Shown piece by piece: positions 21,527-32,164 of a DNA stretch of 64,000 bases. The notes under the pieces are model-generated. The model made no database searches and had not been told where the DNA came from. It was given only the letters and a program-made list of their open reading frames with translations. This DNA comes from Paragorgia papillata (lineage: Eukaryota; Cnidaria; Anthozoa; Scleralcyonacea; Coralliidae), in assembly GCA_035771165.1 (NCBI GenBank), contig JAWNZC010000317.1, positions 58,501 to 122,500 of the forward strand, in the 5' to 3' direction. Both the position numbers and the translations under genes were made by a program. Within the stretch, counting starts at the first letter, position 1. Every line of letters starts with the position of its first letter.

Positions 21527-21728
21527 GGCCATGTCCACACTAATCCGGCGTCTTCGGTGTCCGACAATGGAGCTTTTCGAAAACTTGGTTCCAGTCACCC
21601 AGGACCTTTGTTCGGGGTCGTTTTAATATGGATGACTCGAAAACGATAGTGTGGGCGGAAAAATTTTGATACGTTTTCGATACGAGGTCTCCGTTTTCGT
21701 TTGAAAATGGATTAGTGTGGACATGGCC
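21527..21728. mobile_element. MITE with 20-bp perfect TIRs
   Basis: GGCCATGTCCACACTAATCC (21527-21546) is exactly inverted at 21709-21728, and TA/AAG bases flank it. It is about 202 bp, non-coding and GC-richer than its surroundings. Confidence 0.8.
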
Positions 21729-22192
21729 TAAAAGTTGAAATCTAGCTAGCAGGCGAGATTCTAATTAAGATGTCGATCGACATTACATACGAGTGACGCA
21801 CCACCAAAGAACAATGGGTCGAAGACACGGAGCCGAATTTAATACTCGGGCCTACCACAGTAGCCCAAGTAAAAATCTTTTGTTAGTTCTTTTCTAAGTT
21901 TTGTTAGTTCTTGCTATACAAGATGTCCTAATTTGTCAGTACTCGGAAAAAATCTACACACGTAAAAACGCCCGGTTGTTTCATACCTGCAAGGTTAATG
22001 TTGCAAGGCTGTTCCAGCCAGCCGTCACTAGGATGCATTCGCACTGCTTCTTCCCAGTTTGTTAGGAATTTTGCAACATGTTCTTGACAACTTTTGACAA
22101 GGTTGATAACTTCAACGGACTTGTGGCAAAAGGTTAAAGGCACTGCTTTAAAATTATTAGACTTTTTTTAACCTAGTGTTTTTTTCTTCAAG

Positions 22193-22397
22193 TTCTGCTG
22201 ATGTCCCACTGGCCAACGTAACGAAGGCTCATCTTATTGCTTATAATCCAGAGAAAGATCTTCTTCCCATGATCCTTGCGCACTGTGATTACTCACTCAA
22301 AGTTGGTGAAGGCACTGTTGTGGAATACAACTGGAAAGCGCTGGAGAGACAGTTAGTGGACAGATTCATCAGAGGACGAACTAGACTTACTTCATTG
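22193..22397 (+). CDS. RNF213: RNF213-like exon 2 of 6
   Basis: The acceptor TTTTTCTTCAAG precedes 22193, and the donor GTAATG follows 22397. The first base completes a Thr codon left by the previous exon (phase 2 to phase 0). The exon encodes the very characteristic RNF213 C-terminal segment: HLIAYNPEKDLLPMILAHCD, YSLKVGEGTVVEYNW, then LERQLVDRFIRGRTRLTSL. This is my strongest reason for the RNF213 call. The next exon is 27.1 kb downstream because a tandem pair of 11.5-kb units and other repeats fill the intron. Confidence 0.85.
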
Positions 22398-22442
22398 GTA
22401 ATGATTTTACTCTGCTTATTTTACCTCGTGTCATCTAGTATT

Positions 22443-22599
22443 TTGGATGATGATGATAATGATGATGTTAATGATAATGATAATGATAACGATGATGTTA
22501 ATGATAATGATGATGTTAATGATGATGATATTGTTGATAATGATGTTGATGATGTTAATGGTGATAATGATGTTATAATGATAAGGATAATGATAATGA
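22443..22599. repeat. GAT/GATAAT microsatellite, left half
   Basis: Imperfect (GATGATAAT)n on the + strand. The same microsatellite resumes at 45606-45655 after the two 11.5-kb units, so it is the insertion target. ORFs across it are Asp/Asn repeats without coding value. Confidence 0.9.
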
Positions 22600-22664
22600 C
22601 CAAAGTAAATTATTCGGTTCCGATTGTTCATACATTTATGCAAATTACACTTCGGGTAAAAACA

Positions 22665-22670
22665 TATAAA
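22665..22670 (+). promoter_or_regulatory. TATAAA box upstream of the helicase gene
   Basis: TATAAA lies 77 bp before the ATG at 22747, at a suitable distance for a short leader. The copy in unit 2 is at 34169-34174. Confidence 0.35.
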
Positions 22671-22746
22671 TTTCGCACTTCAACTGTAAGGAATTTGCCT
22701 GTGATATTGTGGATATTGTGATATTGCGATGTAAGAAGAGCAAAGA

Positions 22747-25684
22747 ATGTTAGCAAGGCGTCCTCGAAAGCAGTTAGACTCGAAAAGACTACAGAATTCG
22801 CTTCGTGCTAATGTTTTAACTTTGGTAAGTCATATTTCGTTGGTATATTTTGCTGCATTTTTAGGTTTATCACAGAACGTCGAATCTCAAACAAATAAAT
22901 ATGTCGCACTTTCCTTTGCCTTAACAGATTTCCAACGACCTTCAGGCCGTCGGATGTCGATGTACGTGGAGGGTGAGCGAGGAAGACACCGAACTGGCGG
23001 CGAAACAAATAGCTTCCAAACGCTTGGAACTCGACGAAGCACTGTCAGAAATATATGGTGTCCAATTTTTTTTCTCCTGTATCACCAATGTAACGTCCAA
23101 CCCGAAACATCCGCAGAGGAAACGGCAGACGAACGGTATCGCCGGTCCCAGTAAAATGTATCCTGCGATAGCGTACTTTGTGGTATACCGGGAGACAGAA
23201 GCGTGTAGCGAGAATGCCTTGTTTGCCGCTTTGCATAACCAAGACGTCGAACCGGAAGTGAAACGCATCAATACAAGAGCAACTAACGAGGCGAACGCTG
23301 CCGCGGAAACTGCTGCCAAACAACTCTTTCAAGTGGTTAAAGACCACGATAATGCAGCGGTGCAGCAAATGGTCGACGAATCCAATGCATATTGTTACGC
23401 TGAGTCAGCACGCAGATCGTCCAATGAAGATAGTGAGGTGGAACAACCAAGCCAGCCCAGGCACTTTCCGAGAAAGGCCTTTCGTGTGATGGTTGTTAAC
23501 GAAATGGAATTTCTGGGAAAATTAAACAAGGCTATTGCCATGTTGATGGCAGATGGCCTTGTCGCAGATGGAAACTGGACAACGAACGCGACTCTGCCAA
23601 AACCGTGCCTCTCCTCTCCGAGCGAAGTTAGTGCAACGATTAAGAAGATAGAGAAAGTCATGAAGATGTGCGACCATGCGTTGTTTCGTTCAGACGTCTA
23701 CGTTAAACCACCCGAGGCGACCATGACCTATATCAAAATGATGGACGTCAGAAGTTACCTTCACAAATTGCTAACTAACGAGCCGATTCGCGAGATGATC
23801 ATTAAGCATTTCCAAGTACTGGAGAAGATTCTGTCGCACCCAGCGTGCGAAATCATCAGCCAGATTTCCTTCAACGTGGATGTCATCGAAGTATCCGACG
23901 GGATTTGTTTTGAAATATCTACGAGGACTTTCATCCCATGTCCGATTCCACAATCTCATCGTGGAAAAGTGTCTCCAAGGGCTTTCATCCCGTACGATAG
24001 CTCGACTCCACCACAGCCACATTTTTTTCGCGACGGTATTTTAAATTCGTTCAGCGAAGTCGCAGTTCGAGTCAATTTTTTAAACAAGCTCTACCAGTGC
24101 TTGCTGGCCGCAAGGATGCCCCACAAGGTCAGAAAGTTGGTCGTGGCTGGACCTAAAGACTCCGGCAAGACGTCATGGGCGTCAATCTTTCATCGTATCA
24201 TTCCCTCCAGTTTCATCGCGTCCATCACAAACGAGCGCCAGTTTAGTGCGGCCATGATCACCGAAACAACTCAGCTGGTATTCGTGGACGAATGGTCACC
24301 GGCAACACTGGACACGGCGCTAGCGAAAACGATTCTTCAAGGCGGCTGGATGGTAACAGCCGTGAAGCACGGGGAGGCGAGATGCGTAATGAACAATAGT
24401 CCATTTTACATTACGACAAACCAAGTTCCAGACTTTGGCAAAGACGACGAAAATGTAAAGAGAAGAATCGTTGTGTTTACAACAACCTCCTTGCCTGAAA
24501 CGCAACCAGGAGTCGATCGTTGGATCTTCGATCATGCCATGGACTGTGTTGCGTGGATGGCAAACGAAATCAACCTACATCACGATCTGGTTAACGCTGA
24601 CGAGCTCTGGTACGAGCAAGAAAACTCCCGTGATATTACGATCAACAACGACCAAGGAGAAGATCTCTTTGACAGCAACACAATGCAGCACATTTCTCAC
24701 GCTGATCTCGAAGAATCCATTTCTCCAGCTGCAGAAACGGACGTCATCCACAGAAGTTTCGAAATGGAATTAAGCCATCGACGGCTCGCCAGAAAAAGAC
24801 GCACAAAACACGATGTGCTTTTAAGTTCCGACGAAGACCCGTGCGAAAATGAAGAAGACCTTCTGTTGTCGAGCACTCTCCTTCAGCCATTCATAATCAC
24901 ATCCGAAGAGGCAGACGATGAGGAAAAGACACAAAATGACGATCTTCCACTGGAAGAGGACGACAGACTGTCGACAACGCTTATTCAACCTCTCGTTTCT
25001 GAGGAGAATACGGACGGCGAAGACAATGAAGAACCTCCCCAGTGCGGAGGTCAAAGAAACGACGAGCCACAGACGGCAACGTTCTGGTGTAACACACCCG
25101 ATAACGACGCTCCTGAAGAACATTTTGGTCAAACAGATCACGAAGCGCTGGAAAACGAAAGAGACGGCAACCGGGAAGCAATCTGGCCGCGCGTCATGAC
25201 ACCAAGTTCGTGGGAGTTAAACAGCGCCACCTATGTCAGCAAGGTAGCAGACGTTCTTCGCTGGCACTGTGACTTGAAAGATGTTGACCGAACTCACGCA
25301 TTGTCATTTATCTCGAGGAAAAAGAAGGCTGAGAGAAAGAGAGATCGAAAGGAGAAGGAGTTTTGGAGCGCAGCAGATCCGCACATAGATGCTTGGATGT
25401 TGATAATCGGACAGCGAAGAGAAGTCTTTGACCTGAACGCCTTGTTATCAAGATACAAGAATGTACCAAAATATTTGGACGAATTGCGCAAAATGGTCAA
25501 CGTCCAGGTGCTGCCTTGTTCGTGTCCCGTGGCAAAAGCATTGAAAGATCACGAAAGTAATGAAGACGTAGACGCAGAGCAAGAAAGTAACGATGACAAT
25601 GTTGACAGGGAAGGACTTCCGCGACAGCCACAATTAAGCTCTCAAACATACTGGACAAAAGTAAAGTCGTGGAGGCCGTGGTAG
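22747..25684 (+). CDS. Superfamily 3 helicase protein, spliced, unit 1 (intact)
   Basis: Best model: exon 1 at 22747-22824 (26 codons), a 103-bp intron with GTAAGT donor at 22825 and TTAACAG acceptor ending at 22927, and exon 2 at 22928-25684. The join is phase 0 and gives 944 residues; without it, exon 2 has no ATG near its start. The helicase core shows Walker A GPKDSGKTS (about 434-442), Walker B LVFVDEW (about 476-482), a B'-like GGWMVTAVKHGEA, motif C SPFYITTN (ending about 524) and a basic VKRRIV stretch (about 536-541) that may hold the Arg finger. This order fits SF3 helicases of parvovirus NS1 / papillomavirus E1 type. I see no HUH nuclease motif. An acidic Glu/Asp-rich linker (about 595-770) precedes a Lys/Arg-rich C-terminal domain. 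Likely role: DNA unwinding in element replication. Confidence 0.8.
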
Positions 25685-25914
25685 AGGAAATTTTGTTTCC
25701 CAATATTGTGTGACTACTGACCCGTTGAAGTGGAATTTCTATTGTTTTGATTTTGTTTATATAATTTTGTTTAAATAAGAGAGAGTAAACTTTGCTTAAA
25801 CGTACCGCTTCCATAAATTGAGTTTATTCTGACTAAAATAATTCGGTAGGCCGTGATAACCCGACGGTAGCCCGTTGGTAGCCGTGGATTTCATGATTAT
25901 ATTATTATACTAAT
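25685..25914. other. 3' flank of the helicase gene with degenerate GGTAGCCCG piece
   Basis: AT-rich 3' flank without a clear AATAAA. At 25845-25895 a degenerate copy of the GGTAGCCCGT repeat ends in CGTGGATTTCATG, echoing the CGTGGATTTTAATAGG border of the main arrays. The repeat family therefore once bordered this side too, before the TTAGAT satellite and LINE piece. Confidence 0.5.
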
Positions 25915-27967
25915 GTAATCAAATCATCAAATTTAATCATCTGATTTTAATATCTAATCTAATCATCTAATCTTAATATGTAATCTAATCATCTAATCTA
26001 ATGATCTCATCTAATCATCTAATCTAATCATCTAATCTTATCTATTAGATTAGAGGATTAGATTAGATTATTAGATTAGATTATTAGATTCGATGATTAG
26101 ATTAGGTTAGATGATTAGATTAGATTAATAGATTAGATGATTTGAATCAATTATTACATTAGATGAATAGATTAGATTATATGATTAGATTAGATTAGAT
26201 TAGATTAGATGATTAGATTAGATGATTAGATTAGATGATTAGATCAGATTATTAGATTAGATTATTAGATTCGATGATTAGATTAGATTAGATGATTAGA
26301 TTAGATTAATAGATTAGAGGATTTGAATCAGTGATTAGATTAGATGAATAGATTAGATTATATGATTAGATTAGATTAGATTAGATTAGATGATTAGATT
26401 AGATGATTAGATTAGATTATTAGATTAGATTATTAGATTAGATGAATACATTAGATTAGATCAGATTAGATGATTAGTTTAGATGATTAGATTAGATGAT
26501 GTGATTACATGAATACATTAGATTACATTAGATGATTAAATTAGATGATTATATTATATTAGATGATTACATTAGATGATTAGATTTGATGATTACATTA
26601 GATGATTTTATTAGATGATTTCATTGAAGATTACATTAGATGAATAGATTAGATTACATGAATAGATTAGATGATTAGATTAGATGACTTGATTAGGTGA
26701 TTACATTAGATGATTCCATTCTAATCTAATCTAATCTAATCTAATCATCTAATGGAACCGAATCATCTAATCTAATCATATAATCTTATCTATTAGATTA
26801 GATGATTAGATTAGATGATTAGATTAGATGATTAGATTAGATTAGATAGATTAGATGATTAGATTAGATGATTAGATTAGATTATTACATTAGATTATTA
26901 GATTAGATTATTAGATTCAATGATTAGATTAGATGAATAGATTAGATTAGATCAGATTAGATGATTAGTTTAGATGATTAGATTCGATTAGATAGATTAG
27001 ATGATTAGATTAGATTATTAGATTAGATTAGTAGATTAGATTAGATTATTAGATTAGATTATTAGATTAGATTAGATGATTAGATTAGATGATTAGATTA
27101 GATTATTACATTAGATTATTAGATTAGATTAGATGATTAGATTAGATGATTAGATTAGATTAGATGATTAGATTAGATTATTAGATTAGATTAGTAGATT
27201 AGATTAGATTATTAGATTAGATTATTAGATTAGATTAGATGATTAGATTAGATGATTAGATTAGATGATTAGATCAGATTATTATATTAGATTATTAGAT
27301 TAGATGATTAGATCAGATTATTATATTAGATTAGTAGATTAGATGATTAGGTTAGATGATTCCATTCTAATCTAATCTAATCTAATCAACTAATGGAACC
27401 GAATCATCTAATCTAATCATCTAATCAAATCATCTAATCTAATCATCTAATCTTATCTATTAGATTAGATGATTAGATTAGATTAGATTAATAGATTAGA
27501 TTAGATCAGATTAGATAGATTAGTTTAGATGATTCGATTCGATTAGATAGATTAGATGATTAGATTAGATTATTATATTAGATTATTAGATTAGATTAGA
27601 TGATTAGATTAGATTAGATGATTAGATTAGATTATTAGATTAGATTATTAGATCAGATTAGATTATTAGATTAGATTAGATGATTAGATTAGATGATTAG
27701 ATTAGATGATTACATTAGATGATTAGATTAGATTATTAGATTAGATTAGATTAGATGATTAGATTAGATTAGATTAGATTAGATTATTAGATTAGATTAT
27801 TAGATTCAATGATTAGATTAGATGATTAATTTAGATGATTCGATTCGATTAGATAGATTAGATGATTAGATTAGATTATTAGATTAGATTATTAGATTAG
27901 ATTATTCGATTAGATTAGATTAGATTAGATTAATAGATTAGATAGATTCAATGATTAGATTAGATTA
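25915..27967. repeat. Strand-switching TTAGAT satellite, unit 1
   Basis: About 2 kb made almost only of TTAGAT/GATTAGATGATTAGAT words. The first 130 bp read in the opposite sense (CTAATCATCTAATC), then the orientation flips at about 26045. Two further short inverted islands occur at about 26718-26795 and 27360-27465, both beginning CCATTCTAATCTAATC and containing GGAACCGAATCATC. These flips create long potential hairpins. It is not the TTAGGG telomere repeat. Confidence 0.9.
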
Positions 27968-28698
27968 CAGATCACATTAAACATTTAGTGTCGTCAAGCT
28001 ATGGAGTTCTATCAACCTTACGTAAATTACGCAAGATGACTCCACAGAAAGTAAAGAAGCAATTAGTAGAAAGTCTTGTTCTTTCCAGATTAGAATACAA
28101 TGATATCGTTTGCCATTCTCTTCCTGCATATCTACAGAAAAAACTTCAGAAAATGCTGCCGCGAGCTTCGTGATTAACCAGTATTCAACCGAAAAAGATA
28201 TGCTCAAATTAGGCTGGCTCCCTATATATCAATGAAAGAGTTCAATTCCATTTACTAAAAAGCGCTCATCAAGCCATCCACAATCCATTTTGACCACAAG
28301 TACACATTCCCCTAATAAAGGGAACCTTCCAAGACTCTGTATAGAAACTTTTCAATGAACTCCCTGTAGATGTAAGATTATGTGCTGATTTTAAATCATA
28401 CAACCGACAAGTGAAACAAATCTTATTGACACAAGCAAAACTGCGTATTAACGAATAATTTCATAGGTGCATGTTTGCAATTTCTTATACGTGTAAATTG
28501 TTCTAAGTCTTTCTTATTTATATATCTATTTATACACCTTTCTATATATTTATTTACACATTTAAAATTTTATACATTTACATATACGGTTTTTTTTTTA
28601 TTTTCTATTTCTTTTTTATCCTTCACAAATGTAAAGCTACCTTGTAGAGATGTTGTCAATAAATCATTATTATTATTATTATTATTATTACTATTAGA
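27968..28698 (+). pseudogene. 3' end of a CR1/RTE-like non-LTR retrotransposon, unit 1
   Basis: Frame at 27988-28170 encodes a LINE RT C-terminal signature (LSTLRKLRKMTPQKVKKQLV, SLVLSRLEYNDIVCHSLPAY), followed by a frame with LGWLPI wording and stops. The 3' end CAATAAATCATTATTATT...(ATT)n at about 28660-28695 is a typical LINE tail. It is 5'-truncated and inactive. It sits between the satellite and the GGTAGCCCGT array, and its duplicate in unit 2 shows it inserted before the 11.5-kb duplication. Confidence 0.75.
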
Positions 28699-28734
28699 TT
28701 AGATGATTAATTTATTCAGATTATCATAGAGCTC

Positions 28735-29665
28735 GGTAGCCCGTGGTAGCCCGTCGGTAGCCCGTCGGTAGCCCGTCGGTAGCCCGTGGATTTTAATAGG
28801 TTTATATAGGGTAGCCCGTAGCCCGTGATTGTGAATACAAAATAAGTTTCAGGTGATTTGCATAAACCTAATTTATTCAGATTGTCATAGAGCTCGGTAG
28901 CCCGTGGTAGCCCGTCGGTAGCCCGTCGGTAGCCCGTGGATTTTAATAGGTTTATATAGGGTAGCCCGTAGCCCGTGATTGTGAATACAAAATAAGTTTC
29001 AGATGTAATTTACATATTATTTGCTCTGGTTTTCATGCATATATATATATATATATATAGCTTATAAATTCGCGCTGTCTAAAAGAACACGTAGTGTTTT
29101 TAACGAACTGATAAAGCAATTGATATTGTTTATGAATATTGCGTTCTTTACTGATAACGATTTCGTTCGAAAAGGAACATTTGTTTAATCTGCCAAAGTT
29201 TGCAAGCATTTTTCAAACAAATACGAGGCAGAGCGCTATCAAAAGATTATAGTCATGCATGGATATGTTATTAAATGTACGTGCCATGAATACCTTCATA
29301 TTTTAAGAGATATAACCAAAACACTAAGACAAAGTAAAAGTTACTTCTAGCTATTGTTTTCGGCTGACGACTACCATAGAGGTCGGTAGCCCGTGGTAGC
29401 CCGTCGGTAGCCCGTGGATTTTAATAGGTTTATATAGGGTAGCCCGTAGCCCGTGATTGTGAATACGAAATAAGTTTCAGGTGATTTGTATAAACCTAAT
29501 TTATTCAGATTGTCATAGAGCTCGGTAGCCCGTGGTAGCCCGTCGGTAGCCCGTCGGTAGCCCGTGGATTTTAATAGGTTTATATAGGGTAGCCCGTAGC
29601 CCGTGATTGTGAATACAAAATAAGTTTCAGGTGATTTGCATAAACCTAATTTATTCAGATTACCG
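28735..29665. repeat. GGTAGCCCGTC array, left (direct) side, unit 1
   Basis: Four repeat blocks of about 150-160 bp in two pairs (block starts near 28735, 28896, 29375 and 29523). Each block has 3-5 copies of the 11-mer GGTAGCCCGTC, then CGTGGATTTTAATAGG, TATAGGGTAGCCCGTAGCCC and a shared AT-rich tail with TTATTCAGATTGTCATAG. A 370-bp segment between the pairs (from TTATAAATTCGCGCTGTC to the ACTACCATAGAGG phrase) recurs inverted on the other side of the recombinase gene. No unique spacers, so not CRISPR. Confidence 0.85.
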
Positions 29666-30161
29666 GCTACCATAGCTGGTATATCCGTTCCTGGGTGTTT
29701 TCCGTCTTTCAGATTCTAATTTTAACTAAAAAAACACATGTCACTCGCGTGAACATGCACTTTCGTTGATGCAATGCGGCTGGGTATGACATATGTGTGT
29801 CATAAATGTGTCGTAAGGCGGCTGCCAGGGCGCCTTTAATATGCCTTCGACTCTGACACTTGATTATTACTTAGTATGTAAATTGCTCTTGAAAAGTCCC
29901 TTGTGGGAAGAAGTAATTAAATTTGTAAATTGTGAAACTATTTGTTCCCATTGTCGTAGCGGATAGAGCTCGGTTAACATACATGCATGGGACCCGTGCA
30001 TTGTAATCGTGTGACATGTACGCTTGCTTACCGAATCATTTGTTAAATCGAAAAGTCCCACACGGAAATTAATTGGCAAGGATCGTGGGTGTAAAATATT
30101 TAAGATTGTGCTGGGAAAACAGACGTCATTTCTCTTCCCAACGAATTCAGTTTACTGTTAA
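29666..30161. other. Upstream region of the recombinase gene
   Basis: About 500 bp between the left array and the recombinase ATG. I see no gene. A TATTTA at 30097-30102 could serve as a weak TATA element 65 bp before the ATG. Confidence 0.35.
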
Positions 30162-31853
30162 ATGCTACGGGCACATGCTGCTCTTGATTGGAAGTCCTTG
30201 ACAGGGGCTTTCAACAAACCGCGAAGACTCCATGTCGAAAAGGACGAGCACGGCTTAGATCGGTGTCCCGTTCCGGTATGCGATCATCCTGGTTTTGCAA
30301 GTCGACGAGGCTGTCGAAAGCATGTAAATGTGAAACACCCGTGGTATAAATACTTCGACGAGAAACCACAAATCGTGTCAAGTCAAGTGAAAGAAAAGAC
30401 CGAGGTTAAGTGGACGACGAACAAACTGACACTACCTTGCTGTTCGGTCGAAAATGAATTCTCTCGCTCATTTTCGCTTTGGTTACAGAGCACTGCAGGT
30501 GGAGGCAAAGCCGAAAAGCAAGCGGACATCTCGGTCACGCGAGCCCTTAAATTCATTAAATTTTGTTGTTTACAGTCGGGAGAAGACGAATCGACCGTTC
30601 TGTCGACTGTACAAATCATCGATTACTTTCTCGGCTCTTCCAAACTCCTAACCGATTTCCTTGACCATCTCCAGTTGTCCTTGAAAATGGGTCAATCTGG
30701 TCAACTAGGCTACGTATCAAGTTTATCGGAACTTCTCGATTTTCGTAAGTTTAATTCCCCGCCGGGATCCGTGCTACAGAATTTTTCGGTAACAGAAGTA
30801 TACATAAAACGGGCGAAGAAGTGCCTGGCAAAACAAATGCGATCCCACTGGACCACCGACCTTGATATTGAAACGCTCGAGTCCAGACGAAGCTGGGCTT
30901 CCTTGAGCGAGTTGCAGACGGTGATCCCCTTTCACATTGCTCGTTACAAGGAGATTTTGGAAGAGTGTAAGAAACGATCGACTCTTGTAAGTTCAACAAA
31001 CTTGACATTTGCAACGCGATTCCTCGCGGTGTTTATGTTTGTTAAGGTAAAGGGATGTCGACCGATGACCTACCTACATTTGACCGTTAACATGTTTGAA
31101 AGCGCTAAAATGAATGGCGGGATGGTTGACCAGACTAGATTTAAAACAGCGAAAACGTACGGGTTCAATTCCCTATATTTTGACAAAATCAGCCTGGGAA
31201 TTGTCGACGACTACGTTCGGTATGTAAGACCACTACTGCAACCAAAATGCGAGTACTTGCTCGTAAATCGTAACGGTGCGCAATTTCAGAAACTCACTGA
31301 ACTCCTAAGCATTCTAGTCTTTCAGGCAATCGGAAAGTACATTCATCCGACAAGATATAGGCAAATAATAGAAACCGAAAGTGCAGTTGCATTGGACGTG
31401 GAGGAGCAGAAGATGGTGTCTGAGGATCAGAAACACAGTTCGAACGTCGCCAAAGTGCATTACCAGAAGTTGCGCTCGCGAGAGGTTGCCATCAGAGGAA
31501 GAACATGCATGGAAAAGTTGCGCGGGATCGAAGGAGAAGTTATGGACACTTGCGTTGAGCAGTTGAAAGCAGAACGTATCGACATCACCGGCAGCGATCG
31601 CAGTTATTGCAGCGACAGTGAAAAAGAACTTGAACTTGTCAGCAGAGAAGCGATGTGTCTGCAAGAGTCAACACCGCGAAAACGAAAAGAACCCGTCAGG
31701 TTTACCAAACAAGAAGACGATTTTATAAGAAGGGGCTTGGAAAAGTTCGGACCACGGTGGTCGGCTATCTTACGTCATCCTGACTATGATTTCCATTCTG
31801 GCAGAGAAGCAAGAACACTAAGGATGCGAGCGATCGCCATAAAATTATTGTAA
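30162..31853 (+). CDS. C2H2 / tyrosine recombinase / Myb-like protein, unit 1
   Basis: 563 residues. An N-terminal C2H2 finger (C35, C40, H54, H59) is followed by a helical core-binding region (about 120-290). The catalytic domain has Arg I R300 in KGCRPMTYLHL, a candidate Lys at K328/K331, H395-x-x-R398 in HPTRYRQ, H425 and Tyr434. The nine-residue gap from H425 to Y434 is what tyrosine recombinases such as Cre show. The C-terminus (about 510-558) is a Myb/SANT-like helix set (RFTKQEDDF ... GLEKFGPRWSAIL). It should cut and rejoin element ends through a 3'-phosphotyrosine. The overall plan is Crypton-like, and the Myb-like tail may read the element's repeats. The intact frame is identical in unit 2. 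AATAAA lies 36 bp past the stop. Confidence 0.85.
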   Translation: MLRAHAALDWKSLTGAFNKPRRLHVEKDEHGLDRCPVPVCDHPGFASRRGCRKHVNVKHPWYKYFDEKPQIVSSQVKEKTEVKWTTNKLTLPCCSVENEFSRSFSLWLQSTAGGGKAEKQADISVTRALKFIKFCCLQSGEDESTVLSTVQIIDYFLGSSKLLTDFLDHLQLSLKMGQSGQLGYVSSLSELLDFRKFNSPPGSVLQNFSVTEVYIKRAKKCLAKQMRSHWTTDLDIETLESRRSWASLSELQTVIPFHIARYKEILEECKKRSTLVSSTNLTFATRFLAVFMFVKVKGCRPMTYLHLTVNMFESAKMNGGMVDQTRFKTAKTYGFNSLYFDKISLGIVDDYVRYVRPLLQPKCEYLLVNRNGAQFQKLTELLSILVFQAIGKYIHPTRYRQIIETESAVALDVEEQKMVSEDQKHSSNVAKVHYQKLRSREVAIRGRTCMEKLRGIEGEVMDTCVEQLKAERIDITGSDRSYCSDSEKELELVSREAMCLQESTPRKRKEPVRFTKQEDDFIRRGLEKFGPRWSAILRHPDYDFHSGREARTLRMRAIAIKLL

Positions 31854-32164
31854 CAAATGATCTGATAGAACGTTGAAATGATAAATGAAATAAAAATTAG
31901 AAAATATCTAATACTAGAATCTTTTGTTTTTAAGGGATCTGTTGAACAAAAATTAATGAGAACGGCGAGAAGTATAATATGAGCAACAGAATGTTAAATA
32001 TACCTTACATGTACGATGATACAGCCGCTTTAATTTTCTTTCGAATATAAGAATAAAATGGTCTTTAGTTTCGCTCGCTCTATTTTGTTTTCATTGAGTG
32101 AGGTGGCCTGGATTTCCCCCAACAACGATGCAAATATACACCCATCAAATTAAAAACCAAAACA
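31854..32164. other. 3' flank of the recombinase gene
   Basis: AATAAA at 31889-31894 is a likely polyadenylation signal. The rest is AT-rich with no ORF. Confidence 0.5.

Larger units (their letters stand above)
20652..22192 (+). other. Intron with repeats (host gene intron 1 in window)
   Basis: It contains a GC-rich palindrome near 20716-20793 (GCGGTCC...CCAGACCGC). At 20820-21250 is a copy of a dispersed element related to 51250-52460 (shared AAGCTTTCATTTGATGTATAG wording). A second palindrome at 21271-21372 is built on ACTACTTATTGAC and GGTCCGATATTT. An ATTT microsatellite lies at 21418-21473 and a MITE at 21527-21728. No gene was seen. Confidence 0.6.

Noticed and set aside
22421..22643. 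Ser/Thr/Ile-repeat ORFs on the minus strand
   Set aside because: Translation of the GATAAT microsatellite.
23045..25141. Several 60-125 residue ORFs opposite or out of frame within the helicase gene
   Set aside because: Shadows of the long coding frame, repeated exactly in unit 2.
22973..25684. SF3 helicase as an endogenous parvovirus or papillomavirus relic
   Set aside because: The helicase motifs resemble NS1/E1, but there is no HUH nuclease motif, no capsid gene and no hairpin ends. It sits in a defined unit with a tyrosine recombinase, so a mobile element is the better reading.
25915..27967. Interstitial telomere repeat
   Set aside because: The unit is TTAGAT/GATTAGATGA, not TTAGGG, and the orientation flips several times.
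29371..29673. 100-residue minus-strand ORF with internal repeats (also at 40875-41177)
   Set aside because: It is the translation of the GGTAGCCCGT array; its protein repeats mirror the DNA repeats and no start context or codon bias supports it.
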